DNA of 64,000 nucleotides from Streptomyces yatensis (GCF_018069625.1 NZ_CP072941.1:868001-932000), one strand, 5' to 3'. Counted from the first letter of the stretch, positions 46,693 through 56,048 are shown. A program made the numbers and translations. The notes: a model not told the origin generated them from the sequence alone.

Positions 46693-49593
46693 TCAGCGCC
46701 GGCCGCGGGAGGCGAAGACCCACGCCGGTGCCTGTGGGTCGGGACGGCTCGGGGTGTTGAGCACCGAGGCCAGCTCACCGCGCTGACCGACACTCAGCTT
46801 CCGGTAGACGCTGGTGAGATGGGTCTCGACGGTGCGTACGGTGACGAACAGCGACTCGGCGATCTCGCGGTTCCCCGCCCCGCGCGAGGCCATTTGGGCC
46901 ACTTTGCGCTCGGTGCCGGTGAGCAGGTCGACCGGTGAGGCGGTGATCTCGCGCATCCGGCCGCCCGCGGCGACCAGCCGGTTACGGGCGTCCTTGGCGA
47001 GCGCGAGCGCACCGCAGCCCTGGGCGAGGTCGACGGCCGAGCGCAGCCGCTCCCGGGCGTCGCGCGGCCGGCCGATGTCCAGCAGCGCCCCGCCGAGCAG
47101 GAACTCGGCCCGGGCGTACTCGGCGCGGGCGGGCGAGCCGGAGAGGTGCTCGACCGCCTCGGTGAGATGTGCGATGCCCTCCTCGCCGGGGGTGGTCACC
47201 CCGCGGGCGAGGGCGGCGAGTCCGAAGGCGCGCGGGGTGCTCCAGCGGCGGGCCAGCTCGGCGCCGTGCTCGACCAGGTCCCGCGCCTCGTCCGCCCGCT
47301 TCTCGGCCGCGAGCACACAGGCCGCCTCGGTCCACCACGGCAGGAACGCCGGGTTGGCGAAACCGGAATCCTCCAGGGAGGCGCCGCAGTCCAGCAGCAG
47401 CCGCAGCGCGGTGGCGCTGTCGCCGAGCGCCCAGCGGGCCCGGGCGCGGGCCATGAGATACCAGTGGTACTCCATGACGAACCCGTCCAGATTCGGCCGG
47501 GTGACGGCGGCCAGCAGCTCCTCGGCCCGCTCCGGTTCGCCCCGGTCGATCAGGATCGTCGCCAGCGCGGTCTGGGGCATGGTCACATTGCCGCTCCAGC
47601 GCTCCTCGCCGATGATCTCGACGGCGGTCTGGGCGTCGGCGAGCGCGTCGGGGATCGCGCCGAAGCCGTGCAGCAGCATGGCGCGGTAGGACAGGGTGAT
47701 CACATACGACCACACCGCGGCGTTGTCCTGGCCCTGGCGCAGCGCGTGGTCCAGCGCCTCCATCGCCCCCTCGACCTCGTCGGCCAGGCCCAGGGTGAAC
47801 GCGGAGAAGAGCAGCGACCAGTTGTCGAGCCGGTCCGAGGAGTCCAGCGCGCGGCGGGCCTGTTCCACGGTCCGCCGCACCGAGCGGCCCTCCATCGCGG
47901 ACAGGACCGTCATCATGGCGAGCATCTGCCGCTGGGCGGGGGTGTCCCCGGCGGGTTCGGGAATCCGCGCGAAGCGCTCGCGGACGGTGTGGATCGTGGC
48001 CTTCTCGTCGGATCCGCTGATCAGCAGCGCTGATTGGACCAGCGTGCGCAGCTCACGGTCGCGCGGATCGGGGTCGGGCCCCAGCTCGGCCTCGAGCTCG
48101 TCGAGCACCTCGCTGAGCACCCGGACGGCGGTCGGTGACTGCTGGACGGTGAGGCAGGTGAGGCCGAACTGCACGGCGATGGGCGCCTTGGTGCGGACGT
48201 CGGTGGCCAGCGTGAGCGCGCGCCTGAGCAGGCGGATGGCCTCGGCAGGATTGATCTCCGCGAGCGCCTTGGCGAGCGGGACATGGGCCGACAGACTGTC
48301 CGGCTCCGCCTCCAGGACGCGGTAGAGATAGCGGGCGGCGGCCTCCGGGGCGCCGCGGTGCTCGGCCTGGACGGCGGCCTCCCGCAGCACCCAGCCCATC
48401 CACGGCTGGGGGGTGCCGGGCACCAGCAGCACCTGGTTGGCGACCTCCTCGGCGGGCCGGCCGGCATCGCTCAGCAGCAGGGCCGCCCGGGCGCGCAGCT
48501 CGGCCAGCGGCTCCTCCCCGGCGGCCTCCAGCACCGCGGAGCGCACCACGTCATGGGCCAGGTCCGCCCGGTCCGGCGCCATCACCTCGGCCCCGCGCAG
48601 CAGTTCCACGGCCTCCGCGACCCGGGCCGCGGGCACCCCGGCCAGCGCGCCGATGTGCTCCACGTCCTCCTCGCCGAGCACCGCGACGGCGGTGGCCACG
48701 TCCCGGACCCAGCCGGGCCGGGCGTCGAAGAGGGCGCGCACGGACAGGGCGACCACGTACTGCCCGACCTCGGCGATCTCGCGCAGGCCGCTCTCGTCGG
48801 GTGAGACGCCCTTGGCCCGCAGCTCGCGCAGCAGCCGGGTGACGGTCAGCGGATTGCCGCCGCAGACGGCGGCGGCGCGCCCGGCGAAGGAGTGCGCGAC
48901 GGGGGCCCTGAAGACCTGGCGGGCCATTTCGGCCACTTCGAAGTCGGTGAGCGGGTCGAGACGGATCACCGAGGAGCGGGGCTGGGCGAGGATGTCCGCC
49001 AGGGTCGCGGGGGCGACCGGTTCCTCCTCGGTGCGCTGGGCGAGCACCACCAGCAGCGGCAGCTCGTCGGCCCGGCGCAGCAGGAAGTCGATCCAGCGCA
49101 GGGACCGCTCGTCGCACCAGTGCACATCGTCCAGGACGAGCACGAGCGGACCCTGGGCCATCAGGTTGGCGGCGAGCCAGTACAGGCCGTGCAGCACCGG
49201 GTAGACGGAGGCGGCCGTCGGCGGCCCCTCCTCGCCCGGGTGGGGGCTGAGCGCGGGGAGGGCGCGGCGGGCGTTCCCGCGCAGCAGCGGGGAGTCCTGG
49301 GCGTCCTCGGCCGAGAGCCCGAGTCCCCCGAAGAGGGCGCGCACTCCGCTGTAGCCGGCGCCGGCCACCACCTCACCGCAGGTGCCGTGCAGAACGGTCA
49401 TCTTCCGGCAGACGTCGCTGTCGAGGAACGCGCGCAGCAGGCTGGTCTTGCCGATTCCGGCCGGGCCCGACAGGGCCACCAGACCGGAACGGCCGTTGTG
49501 GGCGGCCTCCGCGTGGGCGGTCAGGGCCGCGAGTTCGGCAGCGCGCCCGACCAGCGCGCCGGGTAAACCGGAATCTATTTTCCGGTCCACCAC
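46693..49593 (-). CDS. LAL-family LuxR regulator 3 (intact P-loop, TTA codon)
   Basis: A 966-residue LAL regulator with canonical Walker A ALSGPAGIGKTSLLRAFL (Lys49, Thr50) and Walker B LVLVLDDVHWCDERSLRW. The middle is helical and TPR-like. The C-terminal HTH is near residues 890-955 (LTGTERKVAQMASRGAGNRE and FVTVRTVETHLTSVYRKLSV). The GTG at 49593 is set by GAGGAGG just upstream; a TTG at 49614 is less likely. Codon 10 (49564-49566) is TTA. It should head the three-LAL series and is the only one of them expected to hydrolyse ATP normally. Confidence 0.9.
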   Translation of the reverse strand: MVDRKIDSGLPGALVGRAAELAALTAHAEAAHNGRSGLVALSGPAGIGKTSLLRAFLDSDVCRKMTVLHGTCGEVVAGAGYSGVRALFGGLGLSAEDAQDSPLLRGNARRALPALSPHPGEEGPPTAASVYPVLHGLYWLAANLMAQGPLVLVLDDVHWCDERSLRWIDFLLRRADELPLLVVLAQRTEEEPVAPATLADILAQPRSSVIRLDPLTDFEVAEMARQVFRAPVAHSFAGRAAAVCGGNPLTVTRLLRELRAKGVSPDESGLREIAEVGQYVVALSVRALFDARPGWVRDVATAVAVLGEEDVEHIGALAGVPAARVAEAVELLRGAEVMAPDRADLAHDVVRSAVLEAAGEEPLAELRARAALLLSDAGRPAEEVANQVLLVPGTPQPWMGWVLREAAVQAEHRGAPEAAARYLYRVLEAEPDSLSAHVPLAKALAEINPAEAIRLLRRALTLATDVRTKAPIAVQFGLTCLTVQQSPTAVRVLSEVLDELEAELGPDPDPRDRELRTLVQSALLISGSDEKATIHTVRERFARIPEPAGDTPAQRQMLAMMTVLSAMEGRSVRRTVEQARRALDSSDRLDNWSLLFSAFTLGLADEVEGAMEALDHALRQGQDNAAVWSYVITLSYRAMLLHGFGAIPDALADAQTAVEIIGEERWSGNVTMPQTALATILIDRGEPERAEELLAAVTRPNLDGFVMEYHWYLMARARARWALGDSATALRLLLDCGASLEDSGFANPAFLPWWTEAACVLAAEKRADEARDLVEHGAELARRWSTPRAFGLAALARGVTTPGEEGIAHLTEAVEHLSGSPARAEYARAEFLLGGALLDIGRPRDARERLRSAVDLAQGCGALALAKDARNRLVAAGGRMREITASPVDLLTGTERKVAQMASRGAGNREIAESLFVTVRTVETHLTSVYRKLSVGQRGELASVLNTPSRPDPQAPAWVFASRGRR

Positions 49594-49821
49594 GCAGCCT
49601 CCTCGAGCCACCAAACGCGAACAATTCTCAGGAAAAGTCTGCTACTGCCGCGATCAGGAGGCTACACGACCGCTGTGACGACGATCAATATCGATCAGTG
49701 GAGCCCGGAGACGGAAGGCGTGGTGAGGGCGATCACCGTTCCGTTCCCCGGGCCCTTCGGTATCACTGTGTGGGTACGAGGCGTGAAGTCGTCTATGGCA
49801 TCTCCCTTCGTCGGCTCACAT

Positions 49822-50328
49822 TCACGGGGTCATGTGCGTTTCTTCCAGGGCGGCTTCCAGCGCGAGGGCAGGTGGGTGGAGCTCGAACCAGACGACCTTG
49901 CCCGCCGCCGTGCAGGTGGAGCCCCAGCAGCGGGAGAGCAGGTCCAGCAGATGGAGTCCGCGGCCGCCTTCGTCATCGCCGCACGCCCGGCGCACCCGCG
50001 GCTGCTCGGGGTCCTCGTCCGCCACCTCGCACCGGAAGGCGCGGTCGACGGAGCACAGGGAGAGCGTCAGGCGGATCGGTCCGCCCGCGTGCCGCAGGGC
50101 ATTGGTCACCAGCTCGCTGACGAGCAGCTCGGCGTCGTCGGAGAAGTCGTGCAGTGCCCATACCCCGAGCTGGGCGATGGCCAGCCGCCGGGCCATGGGC
50201 ACCGAAGAGGGCTCGGAGGGCAGCAGCCACGACGTCCCGCCACTGGTGGCGGGGGGCCGGGCGGCCTCGGGCCGGCGCTCGGTGCTCACCGGGGCGCCGC
50301 GCGAGGGGATGAGGGTAATCGCGTTCAT
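49822..50328 (-). CDS. RsbW-like HATPase anti-sigma/ATP-binding protein
   Basis: A 168-residue single-domain histidine-kinase-like ATPase. The N box is LLVSELVTNALRHAGGPIRL and the G1/G2 region is RACGDDEGGRGLHLLDLL, as in the many Streptomyces anti-sigma or antagonist kinases. No sigma factor or antagonist gene is adjacent. Its ATG overlaps the stop of the DUF5999 gene (ATGA), so the two are coupled. The 228 bp between it and LAL 3 hold a weak palindrome around 49683-49694 (ATCAATATCGAT). Confidence 0.85.
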   Translation of the reverse strand: MNAITLIPSRGAPVSTERRPEAARPPATSGGTSWLLPSEPSSVPMARRLAIAQLGVWALHDFSDDAELLVSELVTNALRHAGGPIRLTLSLCSVDRAFRCEVADEDPEQPRVRRACGDDEGGRGLHLLDLLSRCWGSTCTAAGKVVWFELHPPALALEAALEETHMTP

Positions 50329-50519
50329 GTCGACTGGTCGGGGCTGGTCCGGGGGGCGGGGATGGCACGCCCGTCGGGAAGGAGTTCACCCGTGTCCGCG
50401 AAGATCACCACTCCGTTGCAGAGCAGGCTCCACCCCTGCTCGGGGTGGGTGGCCACCAGACGCGCCGAATCATGATCCGATGCGTCGGCCGACGGACAGG
50501 GAGGTTGATGGAGGCACAT
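50325..50519 (-). CDS. DUF5999 small protein
   Basis: A 64-residue protein beginning MCLHQPPCPSADASDHDSAR, with VATHPEQGWSLLCNGVVIFA and DTGELLPDGR. These match the DUF5999 family, short streptomycete proteins of unknown role often encoded beside RsbW-like kinases. Conserved Cys2 and Cys8 may bind metal, which is speculation. Its TGA overlaps the ATG of the kinase gene. Confidence 0.85.
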   Translation of the reverse strand: MCLHQPPCPSADASDHDSARLVATHPEQGWSLLCNGVVIFADTGELLPDGRAIPAPRTSPDQST

Positions 50520-50537
50520 GATCCGAACCTTCGATCT

Positions 50538-50583
50538 TCCACCATGGACTGGCGGAACTCGTTTCCGAGGTCACCATGGTGGA
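50538..50583. promoter_or_regulatory. 10-bp inverted repeat in divergent promoter region
   Basis: TCCACCATGG (50538-50547) and CCATGGTGGA (50574-50583) are perfect arms 26 bases apart. They lie in the 304-bp gap between the DUF5999 operon and the NB-ARC regulator. They could be paired operator halves. The rest of the gap shows no gene and no clear promoter. Confidence 0.4.
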
Positions 50584-50823
50584 TCGGCGGGGCGGTGCGC
50601 GACGAGGGGAGATCTCCCCGCATCGGTACCCGAACCCGCACCGGCCCCCGGGACGGTCACGGATGGGCGACGCCCGCTCACCCTCGGTGAAACACCACCC
50701 CGGCAGACGGACCGCCCGTCCGAAGTGCGTGCGGTGGCTCCCGGCCCGGGCATAGCCTGGATGGGAGGGCTTCGGGTCCGTGCGGGCATCGGCCCGTCCA
50801 CCCGAGCCCGGTGCGAGGCATCG

Positions 50824-53199
50824 ATGGGTGCGGTGGCGACGAGCACCCCGACCGGACGGCAGACTGTGAGGCTGCCGGCCGAGGTGACGAGTTTCGTGGG
50901 ACGTCGGCATGAGGCGGCCGAGGTCAAGGAGATGCTGTCCGCGTCGCGCCTGGTCACCCTCACCGGCGTCGGCGGAGTGGGCAAGACCCGGCTGGCGCTG
51001 CGGGTCGCGGACGAGGCGCGCCGGGCCTTCCCCGACGGTGTCTGGCTGGCCGAACTCGCCGAGCTGGACAACCCCGCGCTGCTCGCCCAGGGCGTCACCG
51101 AAGCACTGGAGATACGGGACCACTCCCGCCGCCCGGCCCTCGACGTGCTCGTCGACCATCTGCGGGACCGGCAGGCACTGATCGTCCTCGACAACTGCGA
51201 ACACCTCCTGGAGGAGTGCGCCCGGCTCGCCGACCGGCTGCTGCGCGCGGCGCCCCGGTTGCGGCTGCTGGCCACCAGCCGTCAGGCGCTGGGCACGGCC
51301 GGTGAGCAGAGCCTGGCCGTCCCCACCCTGGGGCTGCCGGACCCCGAGGGGCCCCGGCCCACCCTCGCCACGCTCGCGCGATGCGACGCGATCCGGCTGT
51401 TCACCGAGCGGGCGGCGGCCATCGTGCCCGGATTCGAGCTCACCGAGGACAACCGGGAGGCCGTCGAGCTGATCTGCCGGCGGCTCGACGGCATCCCGCT
51501 GGGGATCGAGATCGCGGTCGTACGGCTGCGCGCCCTCTCCGTCCAGCAGCTGCTGGACCGGCTCGACGACCGGTTCCGGCTGCTCACCACCGGCTCCCGG
51601 ACGGTCCTCCCCCGCCATCAGACACTGCGCGCGCTGATCGACTGGAGCTATGAGCTGTGCACCGAGCGGGAGCGGCTGCTGTGGGCCCGGGTCTCGGTGT
51701 TCGCCGGAAGCCTGGATCTGGACGCGGCCGAGGCGGTCTGCTCGGACGAGGGCATCGACCGCGAGGAGATCCTGGACCTGGTGACCGAGCTGGTGGACAA
51801 GTCGGTGCTGCTCAGGGAGGAGCACCGGACGGCGGTGCGCTACCGGATGCTGGACACCCTGCGCACGTACGGCCGTGAGCGGCTGGCGGCCGCCGGGGAG
51901 GAGGCCGTACGGCTGGGCCGCCACCGCGACTACTACCGCGGGCTGGCCGCGGACGCGCGGGCGGCGCTCTTCGGACCGGCCCAGGTGCAGTGGTTCGCCC
52001 GGCTCCAGCTGGAGCACGCCAATCTGCGCACCGCCCTGGAGGGCTGCCTGGCCGAGCCCGGGCAGACCGGCTGCGGTCTGGAGATGGCGGCCGATCTGCT
52101 CTACCACTGGATCACCAGCTACTACCTCGGCGAGGGCCGCCGCTGGCTGGACCAGGCCCTGGCGCTGTGCACCGAACCGACCGGGGCACGCGCGCGGGCC
52201 CTGTGGACCGACAGCTGGCTGGCCATCATCCAGTCGGACACCGACACCGCCGCGGCCATGCTCGAGGAGAGCCGGTCCATCGGAACCCGGCTGGGCCTGG
52301 AGCCGGTGCTCGCCTACAGCTCGCTCTACTCCGGCATGGTCGCCATGTACCGGGGCGAGACCCGATCCGCGATCGCGCTCTACGAGGAGGCCGTGACCCG
52401 CCATCGCGCGACCGGCGATCCGGTGGGGCTGGCCCTGGCGCTCATCCGGCTCTCGCTCGCCCACTCCTTCATCGGCGACTCACCCCGCGCGATCGCCCTG
52501 GGCGAGGAGTCGCTGGCGGTGTGCGACGCGTACGGCGAGGGCTGGCACCGGGCCTACACGATGATGGCGCTCGGCATGGACGTATGGCGCCAGGGCGACA
52601 CCGCCCGGGCGGCCGCCCTGGAGAAGGACAGCCTCACGTTCAACCGCTCGCTGGACGACCCGCTGGGCGTCGCCGTCAATCTGGAGGTGCTGGCCTGGAT
52701 CGCGGCCACCGACCGGGACCACACGCGGGCGGCCAGGCTGCTGGGCGCCCTGCGGACCATCTGGCACGCCATCGGCGCCTCCCACTCCGGCTACGGGCAT
52801 CTGGTCCACTACCACGAGGAGTGCGAGGCCACGGTGCGGCGGGCGCTGGGCAAGGCGGCCTTCAACGCGGCGTTCAAATCGGGCGCCCGGCTGTCCTACG
52901 CCGAGGCGATGGTGTACGCGCTCGAGGACGAACTGCCCAGCGAGGAGACGGCGGTGGGCGGGCGGCCGTCGCCGCTGACGCCCCGGGAGTCGGAAATCGC
53001 GCAACTGGTCGCGCAGGGGCTCAGCAACAAGGAGATCGCCTCGTCCCTGGTCATCGCCCAGCGCACGGCCGAGGGCCATATTGAGCACATTTTGAGCAAG
53101 CTGGGTTTCACCTCGCGTGCGCAGGTGGCGGTCTGGGTAGCGGAACAGCACCGCACCGCCGAGACCGATGGCGAACACCCGCCGGAGGACAGGGCCTGA
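50824..53199 (+). CDS. NB-ARC-LuxR transcriptional regulator
   Basis: A 791-residue STAND-type regulator. Walker A is VTLTGVGGVGKTRLALRV (Lys54, Thr55) and Walker B is ALIVLDNCEHLLEECARL. The motifs LLATSRQALGTAGEQ and RRLDGIPLGIEIAVVRLRAL follow, typical of the AfsR/ATPase group. A TPR-like region (about 370-690) and a LuxR HTH (about 715-775, LTPRESEIAQLVAQGLSNKE) complete it. There is no SARP domain. GAGG precedes the ATG at 50824 by six bases. It is divergent from DUF5999 and closes the regulatory island. It carries no TTA codon that I can find. Confidence 0.88.
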   Translation: MGAVATSTPTGRQTVRLPAEVTSFVGRRHEAAEVKEMLSASRLVTLTGVGGVGKTRLALRVADEARRAFPDGVWLAELAELDNPALLAQGVTEALEIRDHSRRPALDVLVDHLRDRQALIVLDNCEHLLEECARLADRLLRAAPRLRLLATSRQALGTAGEQSLAVPTLGLPDPEGPRPTLATLARCDAIRLFTERAAAIVPGFELTEDNREAVELICRRLDGIPLGIEIAVVRLRALSVQQLLDRLDDRFRLLTTGSRTVLPRHQTLRALIDWSYELCTERERLLWARVSVFAGSLDLDAAEAVCSDEGIDREEILDLVTELVDKSVLLREEHRTAVRYRMLDTLRTYGRERLAAAGEEAVRLGRHRDYYRGLAADARAALFGPAQVQWFARLQLEHANLRTALEGCLAEPGQTGCGLEMAADLLYHWITSYYLGEGRRWLDQALALCTEPTGARARALWTDSWLAIIQSDTDTAAAMLEESRSIGTRLGLEPVLAYSSLYSGMVAMYRGETRSAIALYEEAVTRHRATGDPVGLALALIRLSLAHSFIGDSPRAIALGEESLAVCDAYGEGWHRAYTMMALGMDVWRQGDTARAAALEKDSLTFNRSLDDPLGVAVNLEVLAWIAATDRDHTRAARLLGALRTIWHAIGASHSGYGHLVHYHEECEATVRRALGKAAFNAAFKSGARLSYAEAMVYALEDELPSEETAVGGRPSPLTPRESEIAQLVAQGLSNKEIASSLVIAQRTAEGHIEHILSKLGFTSRAQVAVWVAEQHRTAETDGEHPPEDRA

Positions 53200-53396
53200 G
53201 TCCGCGTCGGCATTCTCAAGGGGCAAGGGGCGGAATTCTATTCGATACGGGCGCACATGTCCCCGAAGTTTTCACAAGCCCCACGAAAATCCTCGCCCGG
53301 CCCGGCTTCGAGGGATCATGCGTCAGGCTCGAGGGACGAGCCGCAACGGCCGTGTCAGCGCGTCGACGCGACCCATGCGACCGAGGAGGTCCCGCC

Positions 53397-55406
53397 GTGA
53401 CTGTTGCCGCAGTCGGCAATACCGGTGATGCCATGGAACTTTTCCGTGGCACCGCTCACAGCCCGTCGTTCTTCGCGCTCAACCGCGCCGGGGTCACGGG
53501 TGGCGGACAGGAGCTCGTGGACTTCTGCATCCCCTGCAATCCCTACTTCCCCACCCCCGCCATGTTCGCCGTGATGGCGGTCAGGCTGCGGGACATCCTC
53601 ACCTACTACCCGAGCTCCGCGGAGACCATCACCGCCGAACTGGCCGATGTGCTCGGGCTGCAGCCGCAGACCATGGCGATGGGCAACGGCTCGACCGAAC
53701 TCATCACCTGGATCGACCATCTGCTGGTGAAGGAAAGCCTGGCGGTGCCGATTCCCACCTTCGGCCGCTGGACCGACCAGCCGATGGAGACCGGCAAACG
53801 GGTCGACATGTTCCAGCTTCCGGAAATGAGCGGATTCGCGCTCGACCCGAATGCCTTCGTCAACTTCGTACGCTCCCGGGGCTCTCGGGTCGCGGTGATC
53901 TGCAACCCCAACAACCCCGACGGCGGGCTGGTGTCCCGCCAGGCCCTCATCGGCATCATGGACGCCCTGGCCGACCTCGATCTGATCGTGATCGACGAGT
54001 CGTTCCTGGAGTTCGCGGACGCCGAGGCGTATCCCAGCGTCGTCGACGAGGCCATCCTGCGCCCGAATGTGATCGTGCTGCGCAGCCTCGGCAAGAACTT
54101 CGGGCTGCACGGTGTGCGCTTCGGCTATCTGGTCGCCAATCCGTCGCTGGCCGTGCAGATCCGCTCCCGGCTGCCCAAATGGAACCTCAACTCCTTCGCC
54201 GAGGTCATCGTCTTCATGCTGAAGCGGTACCGGCAGGAGTACGTGGACAGTCTGCGCATGCTCAGCCGCGACCGGCAGCAGATGACCACCCAGCTGGCGG
54301 GACTGCCCGGGATGACGGTCTACCCCTCCCAGGGCAACTTCGTCTTCGTCAAACTGCCGGCCGGAACGGACGGCGGCTGGGTCCGGGACCAACTGCTGTC
54401 CCAGCACGGGGTGCTGGTGCGCGAATGCGGCAACAAGCTGGGCAGCAGCAGCCAGTTCATGCGGCTGGTGGTGCGCTCCCAGCCCGATGTGCAGCGACTG
54501 CTGACCGGGCTGAGCACGGTGCTGTACGGGACGTCCTTCTACGCCCCGCAGGTCGGCTGGGACCAGCAGCCGTCGGTGTCCTCGGGGTACGCGGGATCCT
54601 CGGGGTACGCGGAGTTGCCGGGGTCCTGGGGATCCGCCGCACAGGCGCCGTCGCTGGACTACTCCTACCAGCAGCCGCCCCAGCTGCCCGCGGCGCCCAT
54701 GGCGCAGGAGCCCCAGCCGATGTACTCCGCGGCCGCCCTCCCGGCCCCGCAGGGCGTGACCGGCGATCCGTACGGGCAGGCGTCCTTCGCGGGTGCCTCG
54801 GCGGGTTACGCCCAGCAGCAGCCGCTCGCGGAGCTGTCGCCCGCCTATGTCGCCACTCCCCCGGCCCAGACGCCCCTGTACCAGGCCCCGGCGGCGCTGC
54901 CGCAGCCCCAGATGACCCAGCCCCAGATGGCCCAGGCCGCACAGCCGCTGATCCCGCAGCAGGCACCGGCGCAGCAGTTCCAGGCCCCGCGGTCGCAGCC
55001 GGCCCAGAGCCAGGCGCCGCAGGGCCAGGCACCGTTCATGCAGATGGCGCCGCAGCCGCAGAGCGCGCAGTACCAGGGCGCCCAGGCGCAGACCGGTCAG
55101 ATCCCGATGATCCAGGTCCAGGGCGCTCAGGGGGCGGGGGCAGGGGTCGGGTACAACCTGTTCCGGCCCGAGGAGACGACGGTCGACCAGATCCCGGTCT
55201 ACGGTCAGCGGGATGCCGGGGTGCCCGAGCCGTCGCCGGTGGAGCGGACGCAGGCCATGACCTACGACCCCGCCGAGCTGAAGGCCGCGGCCGCGGCCCC
55301 CGTGGTGCCCCTCAGCGAGCAGGAGGACGACCCGACCGGGCAGACTCCGGCCCTGCAGCGCTATCCGCGCCCCGCGGCGTACCTCCAGGACGACTCGATG
55401 TCATGA
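53397..55406 (+). CDS. PLP-dependent aminotransferase with long Q/P/A-rich tail
   Basis: A 669-residue protein. Residues 1-378 are a class I/II aminotransferase of the histidinol-phosphate type. It has VDFCIPCNPYFPTP, ICNPNNPDGGLVSRQ, VIDESFLEF, and the PLP lysine in VLRSLGKNFGLHGVRFGY. Residues 380-669 are a low-complexity tail full of Gln, Pro, Ala, Ser and Tyr, probably disordered, ending in a short acidic segment. The GTG at 53397 has GAGGAGG seven bases upstream. Family enzymes are about 360 residues, so the tail nearly doubles the protein. No cofactor partner or pathway gene is adjacent. Confidence 0.88.
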   Translation: MTVAAVGNTGDAMELFRGTAHSPSFFALNRAGVTGGGQELVDFCIPCNPYFPTPAMFAVMAVRLRDILTYYPSSAETITAELADVLGLQPQTMAMGNGSTELITWIDHLLVKESLAVPIPTFGRWTDQPMETGKRVDMFQLPEMSGFALDPNAFVNFVRSRGSRVAVICNPNNPDGGLVSRQALIGIMDALADLDLIVIDESFLEFADAEAYPSVVDEAILRPNVIVLRSLGKNFGLHGVRFGYLVANPSLAVQIRSRLPKWNLNSFAEVIVFMLKRYRQEYVDSLRMLSRDRQQMTTQLAGLPGMTVYPSQGNFVFVKLPAGTDGGWVRDQLLSQHGVLVRECGNKLGSSSQFMRLVVRSQPDVQRLLTGLSTVLYGTSFYAPQVGWDQQPSVSSGYAGSSGYAELPGSWGSAAQAPSLDYSYQQPPQLPAAPMAQEPQPMYSAAALPAPQGVTGDPYGQASFAGASAGYAQQQPLAELSPAYVATPPAQTPLYQAPAALPQPQMTQPQMAQAAQPLIPQQAPAQQFQAPRSQPAQSQAPQGQAPFMQMAPQPQSAQYQGAQAQTGQIPMIQVQGAQGAGAGVGYNLFRPEETTVDQIPVYGQRDAGVPEPSPVERTQAMTYDPAELKAAAAAPVVPLSEQEDDPTGQTPALQRYPRPAAYLQDDSMS

Positions 55407-55417
55407 CCGGGCCGAGG

Positions 55418-55888
55418 TCATGACCGGGGCAGCCCTTCGTCGCACGGCCAGGCCGGGGAGACCCCGGCCGCCGCGCAGACCGCGATATGCAGCAGCAGCG
55501 GATGGGTGTACGGCTCCCCGTCGCCCGGCCAGTGCACCACACCGGGCTCCTCGGCCCCGGTGGGGCCGGTCCACCGCCCGGGCGGGCCGGTCACCATGGC
55601 GCCGACCGCGTAGACGGCCGGTGCGGGCCAGTTGACCCCGATGTCCGACTGCGGCGGCACGATCCACCACCAGCGCCCGGCGCGGGCGAGGACACATCCC
55701 GCCCGGGGCAGCAGGTCCATGACCCCGGGGCCGTGCCGCTCGGCGATCCCCACCGCGTCATAGGCCCGGTCCGTCCGCAGCGCCGGCGGCAGTTGAAGAC
55801 GGTGGCGTCCGAACGCCGGACGGAATCCGCGCCGGCCGAACCGGCCGCGGACGAGGCCGGTCAGCGCACCGGCGAAGGCGTACGTCAT
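55418..55888 (-). CDS. Conserved hypothetical protein
   Basis: A 156-residue protein I cannot assign. It is basic at the start, then has AGRWWWIVPPQSDIGVNWPA and HWPGDGEPYTHPLLLHIAVC. The latter looks like a conserved segment in streptomycete unknowns found near XRE/DUF397 loci. No signal peptide is clear. It converges with the aminotransferase gene (11-bp gap) and is divergent from the XRE regulator. Confidence 0.65.
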   Translation of the reverse strand: MTYAFAGALTGLVRGRFGRRGFRPAFGRHRLQLPPALRTDRAYDAVGIAERHGPGVMDLLPRAGCVLARAGRWWWIVPPQSDIGVNWPAPAVYAVGAMVTGPPGRWTGPTGAEEPGVVHWPGDGEPYTHPLLLHIAVCAAAGVSPAWPCDEGLPRS

Positions 55889-55999
55889 CTAGGGGCACTT
55901 CGCAAAGGTCGGGCCGCTCGCGCCTGCGGTCGCCGCGGCAGAACGCGGTAACGGGATCATGACGCAACTATGCGCACCGCCGCGCACACTTGGCAAGGG

Positions 56000-56048
56000 G
56001 CACTCTGAAAAGTGCAGAGTCGTAAGTGCAATGTGTCCGTTCCGCACT
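56000..56048. promoter_or_regulatory. Four AGTGC/GCACT half-sites upstream of XRE gene
   Basis: GCACT at 56000, AGTGC at 56011 and 56025, and GCACT at 56044 make two inverted pairs and one direct pair within 49 bp. This is 52-100 bp before the XRE start. They are candidate autoregulatory sites for the XRE protein. A direct AAGTGCA repeat (56010 and 56024) is embedded. Confidence 0.45.
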
